A DNA stretch of 64,000 nt from Raphanus sativus (lineage: Eukaryota; Streptophyta; Magnoliopsida; Brassicales; Brassicaceae). Both the position numbers and the translations under genes were made by a program. The stretch covers positions 11,160,001 to 11,224,000 of the forward strand of contig NC_079516.1 of assembly GCF_000801105.2 (NCBI RefSeq), in the 5' to 3' direction. Of the stretch, positions 1 to 13,000 are shown in pieces. The notes beneath the pieces were generated by a model, which saw only the letters and a list, made by a program, of their open reading frames with translations, ran no database searches and was not told the origin of the DNA. Position 1 is the first letter of the stretch; every line of letters begins with the position of its first letter.

Positions 1-79
1 GCGAAGAAAAAAAAGGGCGGTTAGTTTTACTTGATTTACCATATTTTTATAAGTTAAATTTACTTGATATTTGTTTTTA

Positions 80-920
80 GGACAAGACTTGGGTTCACCC
101 CCTATGGTGAATCTTTAAATTCACCACCTCCTTAGTAACAAACCGAAATGCCAACTAGATTAATGATTAAAAAATATTAAATAATTTTTTCAAAACCAAA
201 AAAAAAAATAGTGTCAATTTTAATAATGCTAATGTCACTATCTAATCCATAAACTCAAACTCTATACCCTAAATCCAAATTCTAAACCCTAAATTCTAAA
301 TTATAAACCCAAACTCTATACCCTAAACCCAAACCATAAATCATAAACCCAAAAACCTGAACTCTAAACCCAAACCTATACCTTAAACCCAAATCCTAGA
401 CTCTAAACCCAAAACATAAATACAAAACCCAAACCCTATATCCTAAATATTTTAGATTAATATTGATGTTGTTCTTTTGAAATTTAAGGTTAAAATTAAA
501 GTTTGGATTTAGAGTTCATGGTTTGGGTTACAGTCTAGGGTTTGGGTTTAGGGTTTACGCCTTTACGGTTTGGGTTTAGGGTTTATGGTTTGGGTTTAGG
601 GTCTAGGGTTTGAGTTTAGGGTATAGTTTTGGGTTTAGAGTTTAGATTTTTTGGTTTATGATTTATGGTTTGGGTTTAGGGTTTAAGATTTGGGTTTAGG
701 GTATAGTGTTTGGGTTTATAAGTTAAAATTTAGGGTTTAGAATTTGGATTTAGGGTATAGAATTTGAGTTCATGGATTAAATACTGACATTATCATTATT
801 AAATATGATATTATTTATTTTTTAATTTTTTTATTATTAATCTAGTTAGCAATTTGGTTGGTTATTAGGGAGGTGGTGAATTTAAAGATTCACCATAGGG
901 GGTGAACCCAAGTCTTGTCC
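80..920. mobile_element. Foldback MULE-type element, copy 1
   Basis: The ends are long inverted repeats: GGACAAGACTTGGGTTCACC reading in from the left and its complement at the right, continuing for about 80 bp each. A perfect 9-bp direct repeat (TTGTTTTTA) flanks it at 71-79 and 921-929, the duplication length expected of Mutator-like elements. The interior is itself a giant hairpin: the left arm is rich in CCCTAAAC-like units, the right arm in GTTTAGGG-like units. There is no coding capacity, so it is non-autonomous. A second copy lies at 12487-13370. Confidence 0.85.
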
Positions 921-934
921 TTGTTTTTACTATG

Positions 935-1567
935 TTATAGGAAGCACTTACGACATTGTTGGGCCAAAACTCACATGTGGCAGACAATGTCACTACTAGT
1001 TTGGATGATGAATATGCACAAGTGTTTGGTCCGGAGTGTCCTGGACGAGTACGGTGTGTTGGTCGTGGACCTACACCTTCAAACCAATGAACCGTTTAAC
1101 TGTTACGAGACAAGAGATAGAAAATTCAAAAATGGTTGTCGACTTGAAGTCACAAGTGAAAGAATTATCAGATCAAGTTAAGGGAATGACTACGTTCATC
1201 CAACAAGTAATTGTACTTCAACTGGTGACCAGGTAATAATATAGTAATAATATAGTTTATAAGTTAATAGTATTTTTTACACTTTTGATATGTAGACTAA
1301 TATGTTTAACTATTATTTTGGCAAGAGCATGGAATTCAAGTTTTGCTGTAGCTTTTGTTAACATACCAAATCCATCTTTTGCCAGCATACCAAATTCATC
1401 AAATCCAAATCAGGTAAATTCTAATTAATTTTAGTCCTATAATGAATGATTATTCAGAATATTAACTAATTTGTTATATAATTATATTCCAGGAACGAAA
1501 TGATGATGCTGTTAGAGATTAAGACTCAGACGTTGGAAGCAATAGCAATGATCTTCATCAACATTAG
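935..1567 (+). pseudogene. CACTA (En/Spm, Ptta-type) transposase C-terminal remnant
   Basis: After an AG acceptor near 940 the frame reads EALTTLLGQ..., then VFGPECPGRVR-VGRGPTPS, a motif I recognise from the C-terminal part of plant En/Spm-family transposase-associated proteins, then a stop in place of the usual continuation. A second frame continues with a heptad-like stretch (VDLKSQVKELSDQVKGM, near 1137-1190), and short exon-like blocks follow to about 1567 (SDVGSNSNDLHQH, stop). Frame changes and stops show decay. The foldback MULE at 80-920 sits just upstream, apparently in an intron of the same gene. The rest of the transposase is not in the window. Confidence 0.6.
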
Positions 1568-1854
1568 TTTAATAATATTTTCAGCAACTTTCAGTTTATT
1601 TTATTTTATGAATTTGCATGATGGATTAGTTGTGATTTGATTGCTAATACTTTATTTATTAATTTAAATCGGGTTTTTATTCTTTTAATTAATTTTCTTG
1701 CATTTTATATACATTTAAAATTTAATTAAAAAACAAATTCGTTTATATTAATATAAATCATAAATATGTAAATAAAAATAATATTTTGTATCATTTGTAT
1801 AAGTGAAATACATTAAAATATTTTATAAAATTTGATATAGATTTACAATCAATT

Positions 1855-2410
1855 ATATACAAATGATGACAAAAATTTAAATCACTAAACTGTAAATGAT
1901 ACAATTATTAAAATCACTTTTTAAAACTGATATAAAATTAACATCAATACGTAAAATGATAGTAATACTTAAATCATTTGCTTTGATTGATATTATTATT
2001 AAATTAACTTTTGAAAAACTGATATAAAGTTAACATCAATTGTTTAAAATGATATAATATTTAAAATCTCTTGTAATAAATGATACAATTACTAAAATCA
2101 TTTCTGAGAATTGATATTACTGTTACATCAGTTTATAATAAATGATTCAACAATTCAAATCAATTTTTTTTAATTGACACTAATACTAATATCATTTTGC
2201 ATAACTGATTTTAAAGTTAACTATCATTTTCTTACAAATGATACGTTTTGAAATCATTTAAAATAATTGATGTAAATATATAATTTTATTGCATCAGTTT
2301 TAGATAATGTTAATTATTTATATCACCACTTTCAGAGTCATTTATTTAAATGATGTAAAAGTTTTACATCATTTATAACTAATGCAAATATATAAAATAA
2401 ATGATGTAAA
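1855..2410. repeat. Array of short hairpin-forming units, probably CACTA subterminal repeats
   Basis: Imperfect units of about 25-35 bp alternate. One type has the form AATGATac...AAATCATt, the other ACTGATataaa...TTAACATCAat; each is partly self-complementary. More than a dozen copies are packed into 550 bp next to the transposase remnant. Dense subterminal repeats are typical of CACTA elements, so this may be that element's 3' subterminal region. No clear CACTA terminus was found. The stretch from 1570 to 1855 is plain AT-rich DNA. Confidence 0.5.
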
Positions 2411-2981
2411 GTAATCTTTTTTTGTAGTCCATATTACTAAGTATGTTTCTTCTGAAACCAACAAAACCATGGGATAAGCTATATCAACAGAAAATGTACA
2501 TGCATTATCACATAGACAATACATGTTTAGATGTTTAGTTATCTTTTCGTTGTGTGGCAAGAACAAAATCTACTCCATATTAAAAACATAAATAAGAGTG
2601 AAGTTTTGTCCCAATCCTATCAGCTTCATTATTGTCTTGCTCACCCCCACATTTGTTTATGTCAGGTAGCTACATTAGCTCTTTCTAAACAATTTTTGTG
2701 GAGACTGAAGAGTCATCTTCGAATAGTTTCACGGCTGTGTTGCATGGCTTTAGTAGAAAGGCAAATGCCCCAGACCCCCCACTTCACACATAAAATTTGG
2801 GATCCCAAATTAATTATGTTAGTCTTTTTCTCTTTAGCTTTTTATAATATTTTATATTTTATCATTTACTCTTCTCTATATATGTTTTTCATATTATTTT
2901 ATCAAATAATTTTCTTAATTCATTTGGTATTATATATTATGCATTGTTGAAACTTTTTTGTAACTCTGTATCTAAAATATA

Positions 2982-3230
2982 CTCCCTCCGTTTCATAATA
3001 GTTGATGTTTTAGAAGGATAATTTTGTTTCAAATTAGACGAAGTTTTGAGATTTCAAGGTTACTTTAACTTTATTGGAAACTGTTCAACCAATTAGGTTT
3101 TACATTCTTTTTGGTTATTGGTTAATTGATTTTAAAATTATATCTTTAAAATATTTTTTATTAAAAAAATATAGTTTTCTTAATCTTTGTGCACTAGAGT
3201 AAAACATCAAGTATTATGAAACGGAGGGAG
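2982..3230. mobile_element. Stowaway-like MITE
   Basis: A 249-bp element with terminal inverted repeats CTCCCTCCGTTTCATAATAG at the left and the matching TATTATGAAACGGAGGGAG at the right, flanked by TA on both sides (2980-2981 and 3231-3232). It has no coding capacity. This is the classic Tc1/mariner-derived MITE structure of grasses and crucifers. Confidence 0.85.
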
Positions 3231-3232
3231 TA

Positions 3233-3925
3233 TATTTTAACTAATATAGATACGAATTTTTGGGTCACAATACAACAAATACACATAAAGAATCTTAATG
3301 AATACTTTTTTATATCAAATCCCTTTTAGTTTTTCTCAACTGTGTTGACTTCACATTTAAATCATATTTATAAATAAAATATTTCCAAAAAATATTTCCA
3401 AAAAATTTCCATAATGCTGAATATGTACTTTATAAAAATATTTCCATAATGCTGAATATATACTTTATAAAGGCCCCAGTTTTGAAATTGCCTTAAGCCC
3501 CACAAAGTGTAGGGCACGGCACTGTGTGTTGCTATTCTTCGTCTTTCTCCAAAACGGGTCGTATTTAAAAACTTGAGAAATGTTACATTTTTTTATCTTT
3601 TACCTTTTCTTACAAATTAAGAAATTTTACATTGCTCTCTTCTCTATGTACGACAAAACACAAGAGGACAACTAACAATTGATCGTGAGGAAAGGAAAAC
3701 CAAGCTCAACCGAGAAAATTTATTCGGTATAGATAAAACCGAACCGGATCATATTTCCTTTTCTTGGATTTTAGGACGGCCAGCCCTAAATGCCTCCTCA
3801 AACGTCTCTCCTTACAAATGGATTTAGGGATATCGAAAAGCCACGGCTAGTCAACAATGTCGACCAAACTTTTCTAATTCCAGAAAGTAACACAAAGCTT
3901 CTTCCTCTTCTTTATTCTTTTTTCA
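3233..3925. other. Intergenic stretch upstream of MCU
   Basis: No gene recognised. It contains a direct repeat of about 35 bp around 3410 and 3445 (TTTCCATAATGCTGAATAT) and a CCCC-rich segment near 3475-3520. The last 250 bp are less AT-rich and probably include the MCU promoter. Confidence 0.5.
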
Positions 3926-3932
3926 TATAAAT
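3926..3932 (+). promoter_or_regulatory. Candidate TATA box of the MCU gene
   Basis: TATAAAT lies about 150 nt before the MCU start codon, a plausible distance for a plant core promoter plus 5' leader. This is inference from motif and position only. Confidence 0.45.
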
Positions 3933-4080
3933 GCATTACTATTTTTGACCCCTCCACGTTCTTGGTGGAGCGCGCATTACACACTGCGTCAGAATCGAAT
4001 CTCACGCGTCTTTTCTTTTAGCTTTTAGTTCTTCGAGCCCACAAGAATCCCATATCCGATTCGTGGGTCCATCCTCACAG

Positions 4081-5079
4081 ATGTGGTCGGTGGTGGGTGG
4101 TTTGAGGCGTACGGCGTTTTCCGCCGTGAGTAAAGGTTCTCCGACAAGGTCATTGCTCGGCGGTGGTTACAGATGTCTGACCGTCGAACCAACAACGGAG
4201 AAGGGGGAGGAGATAACAGTAACGGAAGCGAAGAAGCTAATGAGGTTAGTGAATGTTGATGAGATGAAGAAGAAGCTCGGTTGTATGGGGAATGAAGAAA
4301 CTGTCTCTTACACTAAACTCATTGAAGCATCTCAAGGTTTAGGTATCGCTAGATCTCTCCACGAAGCTCACGCCTTCGCTCGTATTCTCGATGACGCCGG
4401 TGTGATTTTAATTTTCCGTGATAAAGTCTATCTTCATCCTCATAAGGTCTGCAATCTCATGTTTGTCTGAAAAAAAGGAAAAAAAAAACTAATGTTTTGT
4501 CTGAAAAAAAGGAAAAAAAAAACTAATGTTTGTCTGAAATTGATTTTTGTCTTGTGGGTTTTGTTATAGGTGGTGGAGTTGATTAGAAAGGCAGTGCCTT
4601 TAGGTTTAAATCTAGAGGATGATCCAGCTAAAGTCGAGTTCGATAAGCTTAGGAGAATGAAGGAAGAGATTGATGTGTTAGCGCATAAGCAAGTGAGGAA
4701 GATTCTGTGGTGTGGTCTTGGTTACTCTATGGTTCAGATCGGACTGTTTTTCAGGCTAACTTTCTGGGAGTTTTCATGGGATGTGATGGAACCCATTACG
4801 TTTTTCACTACAGCGACTGGGATTATTGTTGGTTATGCTTATTTCTTGATGACTTCGAGGGACCCAACTTATCAAGATTTCATGAAGAGGTTGTTTCTTT
4901 CTAGGCAGAGGAAGTTGCTCAAGAGTCGCAACTTCGATGTTGAGAGGTTTAAGGAACTTGAGAAGAAGTCGTCTTGCTCTTCTTCTTCCCATCACTCGTG
5001 CCACGCCAACGCATCGATTCGGAAATGTGTTGGGGTTGATCTTGATTTAGAGGATTCTTTGCATAGTCGCAGGGACTGA
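4081..5079 (+). CDS. MCU: Mitochondrial calcium uniporter channel protein (MCU family)
   Basis: Two exons, 4081-4446 and 4570-5079, joined by a 123-bp GT-AG intron in phase 0, give 291 residues. MCU is the pore subunit that carries Ca2+ across the inner mitochondrial membrane. Seen: an Arg/Ser-rich N-terminus suited to mitochondrial import; a soluble region of about 120 residues; a first hydrophobic segment near 167-187; the selectivity-filter motif WDVMEP at 192-197 (Asp193 and Glu196 are the expected Ca2+ ligands); a second membrane segment near 199-216; then a basic, Ser/His-rich tail. The length fits plant MCUs. I chose the ATG at 4081 (MWSVV): the frame is open upstream but offers only non-ATG codons. 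The gene looks intact. Which Arabidopsis MCU is the orthologue is inferred from neighbours, not from sequence. Confidence 0.93.
4460..4537 (+). repeat. 35-bp tandem duplication inside the MCU intron
   Basis: The unit GTTTGTCTGAAAAAAAGGAA plus a further A-run and CTAATG occurs twice in a row, followed by a third partial start (GTTTGTCTGAAAT). It enlarges the intron to 123 bp without touching the splice sites. Confidence 0.85.
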
Positions 5080-7073
5080 TTCATTCGGTTTCTGGTTTTC
5101 TAACCATTATTCACTTTTGATTCTATATACTTGAACCAATGTCACTGGAGGTTCTTCTTCATGTTTAATTCTTTTGGTGTTCGCAGAAAAAGGATCCAAA
5201 TGATGTTTTACTTTTGCAAGTAGTCAATCGAGATGGATAAAGAAACTTAATTCTTTTGATGAATCCTAAAATTTACTCAGAAATATGGTTTACGGATTTT
5301 ACCAAAAAAAAATATGGTTTACAGATAAAGAGACATTCTCTTTTTTCTTTTTAAAAAAGTAAGATCTTAAGAGTTGTATAATGCTAATTTTCAAACTTTA
5401 TTATACATTATAGTTATTATAGTTATATTCTTTGTTCATTTTTTTCATATTTGGATTCATATCTAAAGATCTATGACGTAAGACGCAATACGAGACATGA
5501 AAAACTAAAAAAAAGATTTTATTACATTAATTGATTTTTATTTAATTAGTGAAAATATGAAAATTTTATTAAAATTTTATTTATTTCATATCACCAAAAG
5601 TTGAAAAGGAAAAGAGGGATTTGAACCCTTGGTACGATTAACTTGCATAGTATTGAACTTGAATATGGTAATTCATTAGAAATTCTTAGATCTTTAGCCG
5701 ACATGACGGAACTATTTTCCAAAGTAAATCTTTGTCCATCTAAAGAAAAATAATTTTTTTTTATTTAGTATTAGACCGTCTATAATAGTTATCTCTATTT
5801 TATTATCAGTAATTCTCTTTAGCAATCAATTTGTTTTAGCGAATAACAAATAAGATCAAAAGAAAAAGATTAAGTTATAATTAACTATGAAAAATAGATG
5901 TTTTATTGGTGATTATAGTGATGAATACAAGGGGTGCTTGACAGTAATGAAGATTGTATATAATGAGATTATAGTTTAGGTGTTGGGAATTTGGTTCCTC
6001 TTATATTTGGCTTCTTTTTCTTTTTATGTAGGCATTTACGACGAATCGAACGGTAACGTGATCTCTGGCGTGTATTAAAGGATTTTAATAATGGGTTTTA
6101 GACTATCTCCAGTGATTGAGAGAATACTATTAATAAACTCGTTTTTTTTCCTCAACATAATGTATTATTTGGAGATGTTTTCTTTTATTTTTTGATGTTT
6201 TCCTCAAAATGAATAATATTTCTAATATATAAATAGTTCTTAAACTTTTATATAGTTTTGTTTTATATCTAAAAGGATTCAATAATTATATTTTATAGAA
6301 ATTATTAAAAATTTGATAATGTAATTGTATTTTTTAGAAACTAAATTTATTTATATAATGAAAACTTAATTAAAATATAATTATATTTGGGTAAAATTTG
6401 TAAATTTCATAAAAGTAATAATTTTTTGGAATGTAATAAGTAACAAAAATATAGTATATTTAAAATATTATTTTTGAAAGGAAAAATGAAGGAAACCATA
6501 GAAACAAAATACAAACTCATTTTGAGCTTATTTCATTCTCAAGAGAAAAATGAGGTAAAATATTATAGATGCGTTTAATGCTCTCGGTTTCTTTACGTTT
6601 TCGAATTCGTTCAAAAACTATTATGCTCATGATGTGGACTTTGACTTTTATGGGTTATATTCTTTTTGAACCTCTACGATGGTCAAATTTGGGTTTTACC
6701 GTTTTTGGGTCAGAATCTCAGACCAGATCCGGAGCAGGGTGAAACTGGGCTCAAATAATCTTAAGAATCGTTTAGTTGAAAGACTTTTGGCCAGCTCAGA
6801 AATAATTGCAATCTCTCTGCAACATTCTGCGGTTTTTTGATCTCTGAAAAACCAAAATGTATTTTACCTTTTCAAGATCTTGATTTGGTCAAATGCGACT
6901 AACTAGCCTGTTAAATATCCTTCTTAGTCCGGTAATTTTATGCGCTTTTCATAATTAAGAAAAACATTTGGTAACTAATGCGCTCTCCCTCTCACGTCAC
7001 TCTCATTCGCATATACGTTTCCAAATAAACCACGTTTTTGGTCAATTCTAAGACACCTTGTGTCTCCTTTGCA
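5080..7073. other. Intergenic region between MCU and the pectin acetylesterase gene
   Basis: No gene recognised. The first 250 bp are probably MCU 3' UTR. A motif resembling a tRNA B box in reverse (GGGATTTGAACCC, about 5613) suggests a SINE-like remnant but no full tRNA or SINE can be drawn. The stretch 6100-6600 is AT-rich and could hold a decayed MITE; no matching ends found. The final 100 bp should include the promoter of the next gene. Confidence 0.4.
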
Positions 7074-10000
7074 ATGAAGAAGCTTGTATGGAGTCTGACT
7101 TCATTTGGTCTCCTTCTCTTAATGCTTCCTGTAAATGGGGTGATGGAGTATGAAGAAATAGAAAGGTTCACAGATTTTAATGGAACGAGGATGGTTGAAA
7201 ATGATGTTCATTCTGAAGCAAAGCTTCTACGGGTACCACTCACTCTCATTCAATCTGGAACTGAAAATGGAGCAGGTAACATCTTCTAAAACATTATCTA
7301 ATCCATTGCCATTGATAATATATGTTTCTTGTTACTCACTCTTTCAAACTTTGATTCATAATAGCATTCGATTATCTTTGTTATTTTGCAGTGTGTCTAG
7401 ATGGAAGTCTTCCCGGATATCATTTTCATCCCGGGTCTGGTTCAGGAACAAAGAATTGGCTCGTCCAATTGGAGGTTTGTTGCATCATAGAGATAAGTCT
7501 CCTAATAGATATTGACAATATTAGTCGTACATTTTTGATAGGGAGGTCAATGGTGTGGTACCATTAAAAGTTGTGTAAACATGAAAACAACTAGTCATGG
7601 ATCGTCCAAGTATATGGAAAAACAGTTACCTTTTACAGGAATTTTAAGTGACAAAGCCGCAGAAAATCCAGGTTGGTGTCTTGTAAATCAGTCTGTGTGA
7701 TGTTTATCTCTGTTTAGGTTGCTAATACAAATATTTGTTTGTAGACTTTTATAACTGGAATAGAGTAAAAATTAGATACTGTGACGGTGGATCCTTTATT
7801 GGAGACATTGAAAATAAGGTTAGCTTAGTCTAAAACATAAGTGTAAGCTTGATTACCGTTTGTGTAGTACTGATTGCTATATTGTACTTTTCCTACATAT
7901 TAGGCTGCAAAACTTCAGTTTAGAGGAATGCGAATATGGACAGCTGCTATGGTAGAGTTGATGGGGAAAGGAATACGTTCTGCAAAACAGGTAACCACTG
8001 TTTACGTTGCTGCTTTCGTTCGTGTATATATCGCATAATATTGACTTATGTCACATTAGGTTCTGCTCTCTGGATGTTCTGCCGGAGGTCTTGCAGCGAT
8101 ATTACACTGTGATAAGTTTACGAATATGTTTGATCCTTCCACCAGAGTAAAATGTCTGAGTGATGCTGGCCTTTTCCTTGATGCGTGCGTAATTTTCTAG
8201 CTACCTTCATTAACAAAACCTTCGTATATATACATATTAACTTGTTTTGTAATTTGTATAATTGAAGCACTGATGTCTCTGGAGGTCAACCTCTTAGCCG
8301 TTTATATGCAGATGTAGTAAAATTACAGGTACGCACATACGATTTGCATTGTGTCACAGTTTCTCTTTACTATACTAATATGATAATTGTGTAATCTTTC
8401 TACAGAATATTGCAACACAGCTCCCTAATGACTGTTTAAGACGTCTAAATTCAACTTCGGTATTTGTTTTTATTTACTACTAGATTAATCTTTATAATAA
8501 AACAAGTGCTAGTTCTCATCAGAGAGTGTGCTCAATGCTTCAATGTTTGCAGTGTTTTTTCGCACAAAACCTAATAAACCAAGTCAAGAATCCATTGTTT
8601 ATTCTAAATGCTGCATATGATTCGTGGCAGGTTAAGGGCCCTTCTCTTCTTAAATCCTCAGCTTTATCTACAAATGTGAATTTTTTTTCTTCATATAATG
8701 TATTTTTGCAGATCCAAGAGAGTTTAACTCCTAAATCTGCCGATCCAAGTGGAAGTTGGTCTGACTGTAGATTTAACATCGCCAAGTGCAATGCATCTCA
8801 GATCAAGTTTTTGCACGGTGAAATATTAGCTATTAATGTTTTTGTTTTTGAATAGCCATCTAAGTTAGTGTTTTTGAATTATGTTTTACAGGTTTCAGGA
8901 CTCGTATGGTGAATCTAATCAGTGGTTTTGGAAAGCCAAGTAAGAACGGAATGTTTATTAACTCGTGCTTTGTTCAATGCCAAACAGAGAATCATAACAC
9001 ATGGTATACCAAAAATTCTCCTGCCGTTAAGAACAAGGTAGGCAACACTATTACCTTTTACTGTTGATCATGAATCACGAAATAACCTCCAAAACAACGT
9101 TTTTTCGTCGGTTTTTCAATACATAATCCATAGAAACGCATCCAAGGTAACAACTTCATTTACCATTGATGTTTGAATTTTTTGTTTTTCATCTAATTTT
9201 CTTTCAACTAAAATACTAGATTTTGATCATCTCGCGGGGTTAGTTTCATATGAAACATTGTCTTAGAAATCTTATAGATATGTATTTTTATAATAACATT
9301 TATTTTCAAATCTTATCTAGTAAAATAGAAGTCACGACTTTTTCATTTGTAATATTTTTAAAAATTGATCTTACTAAAAAGTCATAAATTAAATAACATT
9401 TCATTTATTATACATTATTAACTTCTAATCATTATCACACGCTTTAAATAGGAATATTTCTACCTTAAACAAACAAACTAACAGACTGTAATTAAATAAA
9501 TCATTCACCACCTATTAAAATCAAACCAAACCGGTTTACTCTATCACATTGATATACTATGCCAATGTGGCTCATTTTCCATACCGACAATAACTAATAC
9601 TAAATGTTCTAATAATCAAACAAAAATCTACCGAAATAAATATGTAAGATAAAAAGCTACAAATATAAGTGACGGTTTGAGATAATTAATTAGATAACAA
9701 ACAAGTAAACTAACATTATTATGAACCTAGGAATAAACATTTAAAAAGGTTTATATTATAATATATACTAGAATTTGAACGGTTTATTTTCACTTTAGTT
9801 TATACATTATTTGATGACAGTTTTAAATATATGGGTTATTTGGATATTTTAGGTTTATACGAACCTATTCGAATCCGTAAGGATCCGACTCGAACCCTGT
9901 CCAAAATTTTTAAATATTTGAATAGTTTAATTTAACAACCCTAAAAATCTCGACATAAACATATGAGTTATTTGGATATTTTAGGTTTATACGAACCTAT

Positions 10001-13000
10001 TTGAATCCGTAAGGATTCGACTAGAACCTCGTCCAAAAAATTTAAATATTTGAATGGAGTTTAGTTTTAAAACCAAAAAAATCTCTATATAAAAAAAATG
10101 ATTCGTTTTCAAGTGGGTACCCGGATGCATATGTCTAACTGATTCTTTGAACACATAAAAGTTATTTATTAACCGATTTGAATTTTTGTCACAAATAAAA
10201 GATTTTTTTTTTAAAAACCGGTGAAGTTATTATGGTTAACATTTAAAATAAATATTATTATAATAAATACGATTAATGAAGTTGTTAAGAAAACTGAAAA
10301 ATAAAAAAAACATTTAAAATAGGTAATTTCTATTTTATACTTTGTAATAAATATTTTCTAATTAATTAGAAAATAAATAAATAAATAGTTATAATTAGTT
10401 AAAAAAGAATGAAATCTATTAAAAACACTTAACATAGATAAATAGTATTTAGTATTTTAATTTTAATAGATAATTAATGATGTAAAAAACTAAATGTTTT
10501 GTATATATAAATGAAAATAAATACATGCCGGTTGCGCATGTCAAGATCTAGTTATAGATAACTAAATCAAAAATTATAAATATAATTTATGAAAATAAGA
10601 TAATTTTTTTGAATTAATTTTACTTATATTTTAAAATTTAAAACTATAATATGATTTTTTATTATTAACTTTTTATATTGGTCATTATAATATCAATTAA
10701 GTATATGTCATTACTAAAACTACCACATTCCTAAGACCATTTTTCATGTTTATCTTAATCACGTTTACTTTTATATTTCAAAAAGATAAATCAATACAAT
10801 TAAAAGAACGTTTTTTCTGACATTCCTTAAACTTTCGAAGTAATTACAATTGTACCATTACTATTTAATTTATAATTATATTGATTATTTATTTAAACTA
10901 AACAACAATATTTCCTAAAACCACTCAACTATAATCTTGCCTAACATATACGTACTATATCCCTATGTTTGATGCAACACAATATTCACAATTTTTCTGT
11001 TTACGATACATAGTGTTCGAGGTACGGATACATAATGGTCAAAATCTAGAGTATCTTCTTGGAATATATAGGACTAATCAAAGGTTTTAGAAACGTGAGA
11101 TACATACTGTACAATTTTTTTTTAAATAATTACTTTGAATTTCTTTTACATTAAAAGATCTAAAATATTGAATAAACAAAATTTGAAATCTTATTCATTT
11201 AAAATTAATGAATTAAATAACTAATTTTTGTGTGTTTTAATAATGAATTTAATTTATATTAACAATAAATTTAAGTATAAAATTAATTATATTTTATTAA
11301 TTAATATAAAAGAATTATATATTCATACTAATTTGTATATCCGCAACTGTACTTTAATTCAAATGCAAAAATAAATTATTCAAAACCTCATCAAATACAT
11401 GATAATATAATTCTTATAGATAGAGTACTGAAATATATATATTTAATAAAATAAATATTAATAGTTAACTATTATTAATATTTAGTGATAGGATGTTATT
11501 ATTAATATTTTTATGAGTATAGTTTTACGGGTTGTTGTAACTAAAATTTAAAATATTTATCAAATATAAAATTAACTAAAAAATAAAACACATTTGAAGT
11601 TATGCTTGAACGTTTAAGTATTTGTTAGAATACATAGTGGATATTTTGAATTTTGGTTAGAAGGAATATATATCACATCCTAAGTTTCATACTGGTAAAT
11701 TTGTATTACAAATCAGGTTCGGATGTAACACAATGGTTTTAGTTTTAATTTGTATCATATCCTAAAACTCATAAATTAACCATATATCGTATCTGTATTC
11801 AGGTTATATTGGTTCGGTTTGGAAATGTGTGAAGTTAAATCTAAAACTTAAAAGCAAAACATAATAAATAAATATTTCTTTTTAAAATAATTATTTAAAA
11901 TTTAAACTTATTTTATATATTATTTCAAAATAAATATAGAACTGAATATTTGAAGTATATATTTATGTTTCAAATATTTATATCTATGATTAATTTGGAC
12001 ATATAGATCAGTTATTCGAATTTCGTTTTCTGTTATTTTTTTGGGTTATTTGTTCGTGTTCGAATAATAACACTTCGGGTTACAAATCTTATGCACATGT
12101 CTACTTAAATAAAGAGAAAATGCATGTAATTATATAAAGTTTTTGCAAAAAAATCCCGCACTTTAAAAGCGCGGATCAAAATCTAGTAGACAATTATAAC
12201 ACTAGGACTAACTAATCTGACCTAAGGTTTAAAATTGAGGGGTTGGATTTTAGAATGTGGATTTTAGGACTTTAGTAAATATATAAACAAATATCTAATT
12301 GTTTTAAAAATATAAAAAACAGATTCAAATTTTTTTTTTGAATTTCTAATAGAAAATTTGCAAGAAACAGAATTCAAAAAGAAATTTATAAAAAGGTTCG
12401 AATTTTAAAAGCTATAATTTGAAAACTATAAGAGTATTTTGTCTCTTTAATGAACAAGGTATTTTTGAAAAAGGTACTTTTGAAAAGGACAAGACTTGGG
12501 TTTCACCCCCTATAGCGAACCTTTAAACTTACCACCTTCTTAATAACCTATCAAAATGCCAACTAGATTAATGTTAAAATAATTTTAAAAATAAATAATG
12601 TCATATTTAATAATGCTAATGTCACTATTTAATCTCTAAACTCAAATTCTATACCCTAAATCCAAATTGTAAACCCTAAATTTTAAATCATAAACCCAAA
12701 CTCTATACTCTAAACCCAAATCTTAAACCCTAAACCCAAACCATAAATTATAAACCAAAAAATCTAAACTCTAAACCCAAAACTATACCCTAAACTCAAA
12801 TCCTAGACCCTAAATCCAAATCCTAGACTCTAAACCCAAACCATAAATCCTAAACCCAAACCGTAGACCATAAACCCAAACCGTAGACCGTAACCCAAAC
12901 CATGAACTCTAGATCCAAACTTTAATTCTTAACCTTAAAATTTAAAAGAATAACATCAATATTAATCCAAATATTTAGGGTATAGGGTTTGGATTTGTAT

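Noticed and set aside
240..760. Interstitial telomere tract
   Set aside because: The CCCTAAA-like units are degenerate, change strand in the middle and lie between MULE-type inverted repeats with a 9-bp duplication, so they are the arms of a transposon.
2531..2950. Plus-strand open frame of 139 codons
   Set aside because: Composition is that of translated AT-rich DNA (Phe/Ile/Tyr runs); no family motif, splice context or promoter.
5605..5665. tRNA gene
   Set aside because: Only a B-box-like GGGATTTGAACCC; no cloverleaf can be drawn. The same applies to similar motifs near 14540, 32182 and 60050.
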